From the NCBI GenBank assembly GCA_937958075.1, contig CALFFB010000103.1, positions 1 through 5,914 of the forward strand: DNA of 5,914 nt. Reading direction: 5' to 3'. A model generated the notes under the pieces. The model did not search any database, was not told where the DNA came from, and saw nothing but the letters and a program-made list of their open reading frames with translations. The stretch comes from an uncultured Geobacteraceae bacterium (GTDB lineage Bacteria; Desulfobacterota; Desulfuromonadia; Desulfuromonadales; Geopsychrobacteraceae). Positions 4,502-5,914 of the stretch are shown here, piece by piece. The translations under genes were made by a program, and so were the position numbers. Numbering within the stretch: position 1 is the first letter of the stretch; the number at the start of each line of letters is the position of its first letter.

Positions 4502-5914
4502 CTACTCCGGAGACTGCCGCCGACGCACGTGTATGGTGATGCGCTGCTGCTGGGGTGGTGGTGCGTCATCAAGCAGACCAAGCAGGGTACGAAAACGGGC
4601 GCGGCTGACCCCCAGCAGGCGGGCGGCGGCGCTCTGGTTGCCGTGGGTCAGTTCCAGGGCCTGGGCGACAATGTCGCGCTGCAATTCCTCGAAATCGATG
4701 CCACCGGCCGGCAGCACATAACGTCCCTCCTCGGCGGCCGGTACAGGCACTGTCGTATTGAGCAGGGCAAAGTCGGCGGCGGTCAAGGGGCCATCGCCAT
4801 TTTTGAGGATCAGGGCGCGTTCGACGGCATTGAACAGTTCGCGTACATTGCCCGGCCAGGGGTACTCCCGCAGCAGGCGCGCCGCCGCCGGTGTCAGCGC
4901 TTCGCCTGCGACCTGACCGCCGAGCTTTTCGACACAATGGGTGACCAGCGGCACAATATCGTCAGGGCGCTCACGCAGGGGCGGCAGCTGGATGGGAAAA
5001 ACGGCCACCCGATAGTAGAGATCCTCGCGGAAACCGCCCTGGCGTACCAGATCAGGCAGGTCACGGTTGGTGGCGCAGATCAGGCGACAGCTGACGGGAA
5101 TCTCGCGATTGCCGCCGACCCGCTGGACATGCTTTTCCTGAATGGCGCGCAACAGCTTGACCTGGGCCTCCAGAGGCAGCTCGCCGATCTCGTCAAGGAA
5201 CAGGGTGCCCCCCTCGGCGAATTCAAACTTTCCGGCACGGGCCCGGTCGGCGCCGGTAAAGGCGCCTTTTTCGTGGCCGAACAGTTCCGCCTCGATGAGG
5301 CCGGCGGCAATGGCGGCGCAATTGACAGCGACAAAGGGCTTGTCACGGCGCTGGCCGAGGTCGTGGACGCGGCGCGCGACCACCTCCTTGCCGGTACCGG
5401 ATTCGCCGGTCAGCAACACGGTCGCCTCGTGGTTGGCGACCCTGGCCGCCAGTTCGGCGACCTGCTGCATGGGCGGCGAAGCGAACACCCCCTGACCGGG
5501 GGCGGTGCTGTCGGCGATACGTTGTTTCAGGACCAGATTTTCCGTCAGGACGCGGCGCACGCCCAGGGCCCGTTCAACGGCAAGGATGACGGCCTCCTCC
5601 TCGAAGGGTTTGACCAGATAATCCGCCGCCCCCAGACGCAGGGCGTCGACGGCCGATTCAAGAGTAGCGTAGGCGGTAACGAAGATCAGCGGGCAGCCCA
5701 GCTCGCGCTCGCGGATGGCGGCAAGCAGCTCCAGACCGCCCATGGTTTCCATGCGCATATCGGAAATCACCACATCGACAGCGACCTCGTCGAGCACCTT
5801 GAGGGCGCTGCGGCCGTCGTCGGCTTCGCTGACCTGGTGACCGGCGGCGACCAGCATCATGCGCAGCAGACTGCGGATGCGCTGTTCGTCATCGACGATA
5901 AGGATATGTGCCAT
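4502..5914 (-). CDS. NtrC-family sigma-54-dependent response regulator
   Basis: This protein of 470 residues has three domains. The receiver (about 3-118) has acidic Asp8 and Asp9, phospho-acceptor Asp52, Thr80, Tyr99 and Lys102. The AAA+ sigma-54 activator domain (about 144-372) has Walker A GESGTGKE (170-177), the sigma-54 contact loop GAFTGA (217-222), Walker B GTLFLDEIGE (236-245), arginine-finger region FREDLYYRV (295-303) and sensor II GNVREL (355-360). The Fis-type helix-turn-helix (about 407-446) includes GNQSAAARLLGVSRARF. All key residues are intact, so it should be phosphorylated by a histidine kinase and then drive sigma-54 promoters by ATP hydrolysis. A basic tail of about 20 residues, with PPPQQQ, follows the helix-turn-helix. 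The ATG is the last triplet of the window; MAHILIVDDE is a normal family start, so the gene is probably complete. Its kinase partner may lie beyond the right edge. Target genes are unknown. Confidence 0.95.
   Translation of the reverse strand: MAHILIVDDEQRIRSLLRMMLVAAGHQVSEADDGRSALKVLDEVAVDVVISDMRMETMGGLELLAAIRERELGCPLIFVTAYATLESAVDALRLGAADYLVKPFEEEAVILAVERALGVRRVLTENLVLKQRIADSTAPGQGVFASPPMQQVAELAARVANHEATVLLTGESGTGKEVVARRVHDLGQRRDKPFVAVNCAAIAAGLIEAELFGHEKGAFTGADRARAGKFEFAEGGTLFLDEIGELPLEAQVKLLRAIQEKHVQRVGGNREIPVSCRLICATNRDLPDLVRQGGFREDLYYRVAVFPIQLPPLRERPDDIVPLVTHCVEKLGGQVAGEALTPAAARLLREYPWPGNVRELFNAVERALILKNGDGPLTAADFALLNTTVPVPAAEEGRYVLPAGGIDFEELQRDIVAQALELTHGNQSAAARLLGVSRARFRTLLGLLDDAPPPQQQRITIHVRRRQSPE

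Noticed and set aside
4569..5495. Several shorter open frames on both strands over the response regulator
   Set aside because: They are out-of-frame shadows of the regulator gene with Arg/Ala/Pro-rich translations and no domain features.

Overview
The window is a GC-rich bacterial segment of about 6 kb in which every gene I can support lies on the minus strand, so it reads right to left. The intergenic DNA is clearly more AT-rich. The gene content is an NtrC-type sigma-54 activator, an outer-membrane TonB-dependent receptor, a VapBC pair and a periplasmic or secreted CAP-domain protein. Together with C5T3/A3G5 palindromic intergenic repeats, this suggests a Gram-negative deltaproteobacterium of the Desulfuromonadales/Geobacter kind. 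That placement is an inference from style; no rRNA or other phylogenetic marker is present.

In the direction of transcription: (1) positions 5914-4502 carry a complete-looking response regulator (receiver, sigma-54 AAA+ and Fis-type helix-turn-helix) whose start codon is the last triplet of the window. (2) Positions 4492-4362 hold a composite palindromic repeat. (3) Positions 4319-2334 encode a TonB-dependent receptor with a TTG start. (4) Positions 2330-2216 hold a second composite repeat. (5) Positions 2121-1921 and 1916-1536 encode VapB antitoxin and VapC toxin, preceded by a candidate operator. (6) Positions 1537-1490 hold a single copy of the same repeat, overlapping the vapC stop codon. 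(7) Positions 1489-1231 are a regulatory-looking gap with two dyads. (8) Positions 1230-271 encode a signal-peptide-bearing CAP protein. (9) Positions 270-39 are an AT-rich leader with hexamer repeats. (10) Positions 38-1 are the first 12 codons of another gene with a very strong ribosome binding site. Its N-terminus recalls S-layer and calcium-binding surface proteins of the Campylobacter SapA / DUF4214 kind.

No single pathway joins these genes. The regulator could control genes outside the window or the receptor, but I see no convincing -24/-12 promoter before the receptor. Three of the genes encode likely envelope or surface proteins (receptor, CAP protein and the cut-off gene).

The most striking pattern is the repeat family. 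Three copies sit 0 to about 10 bases after the stop codons of three successive genes (regulator, receptor, vapC), all in the same orientation relative to transcription. Two of them are composites with 22-base inverted arms at their ends, which looks like a BIME- or MITE-like family acting at mRNA 3' ends. I found no clearly new multi-gene system.
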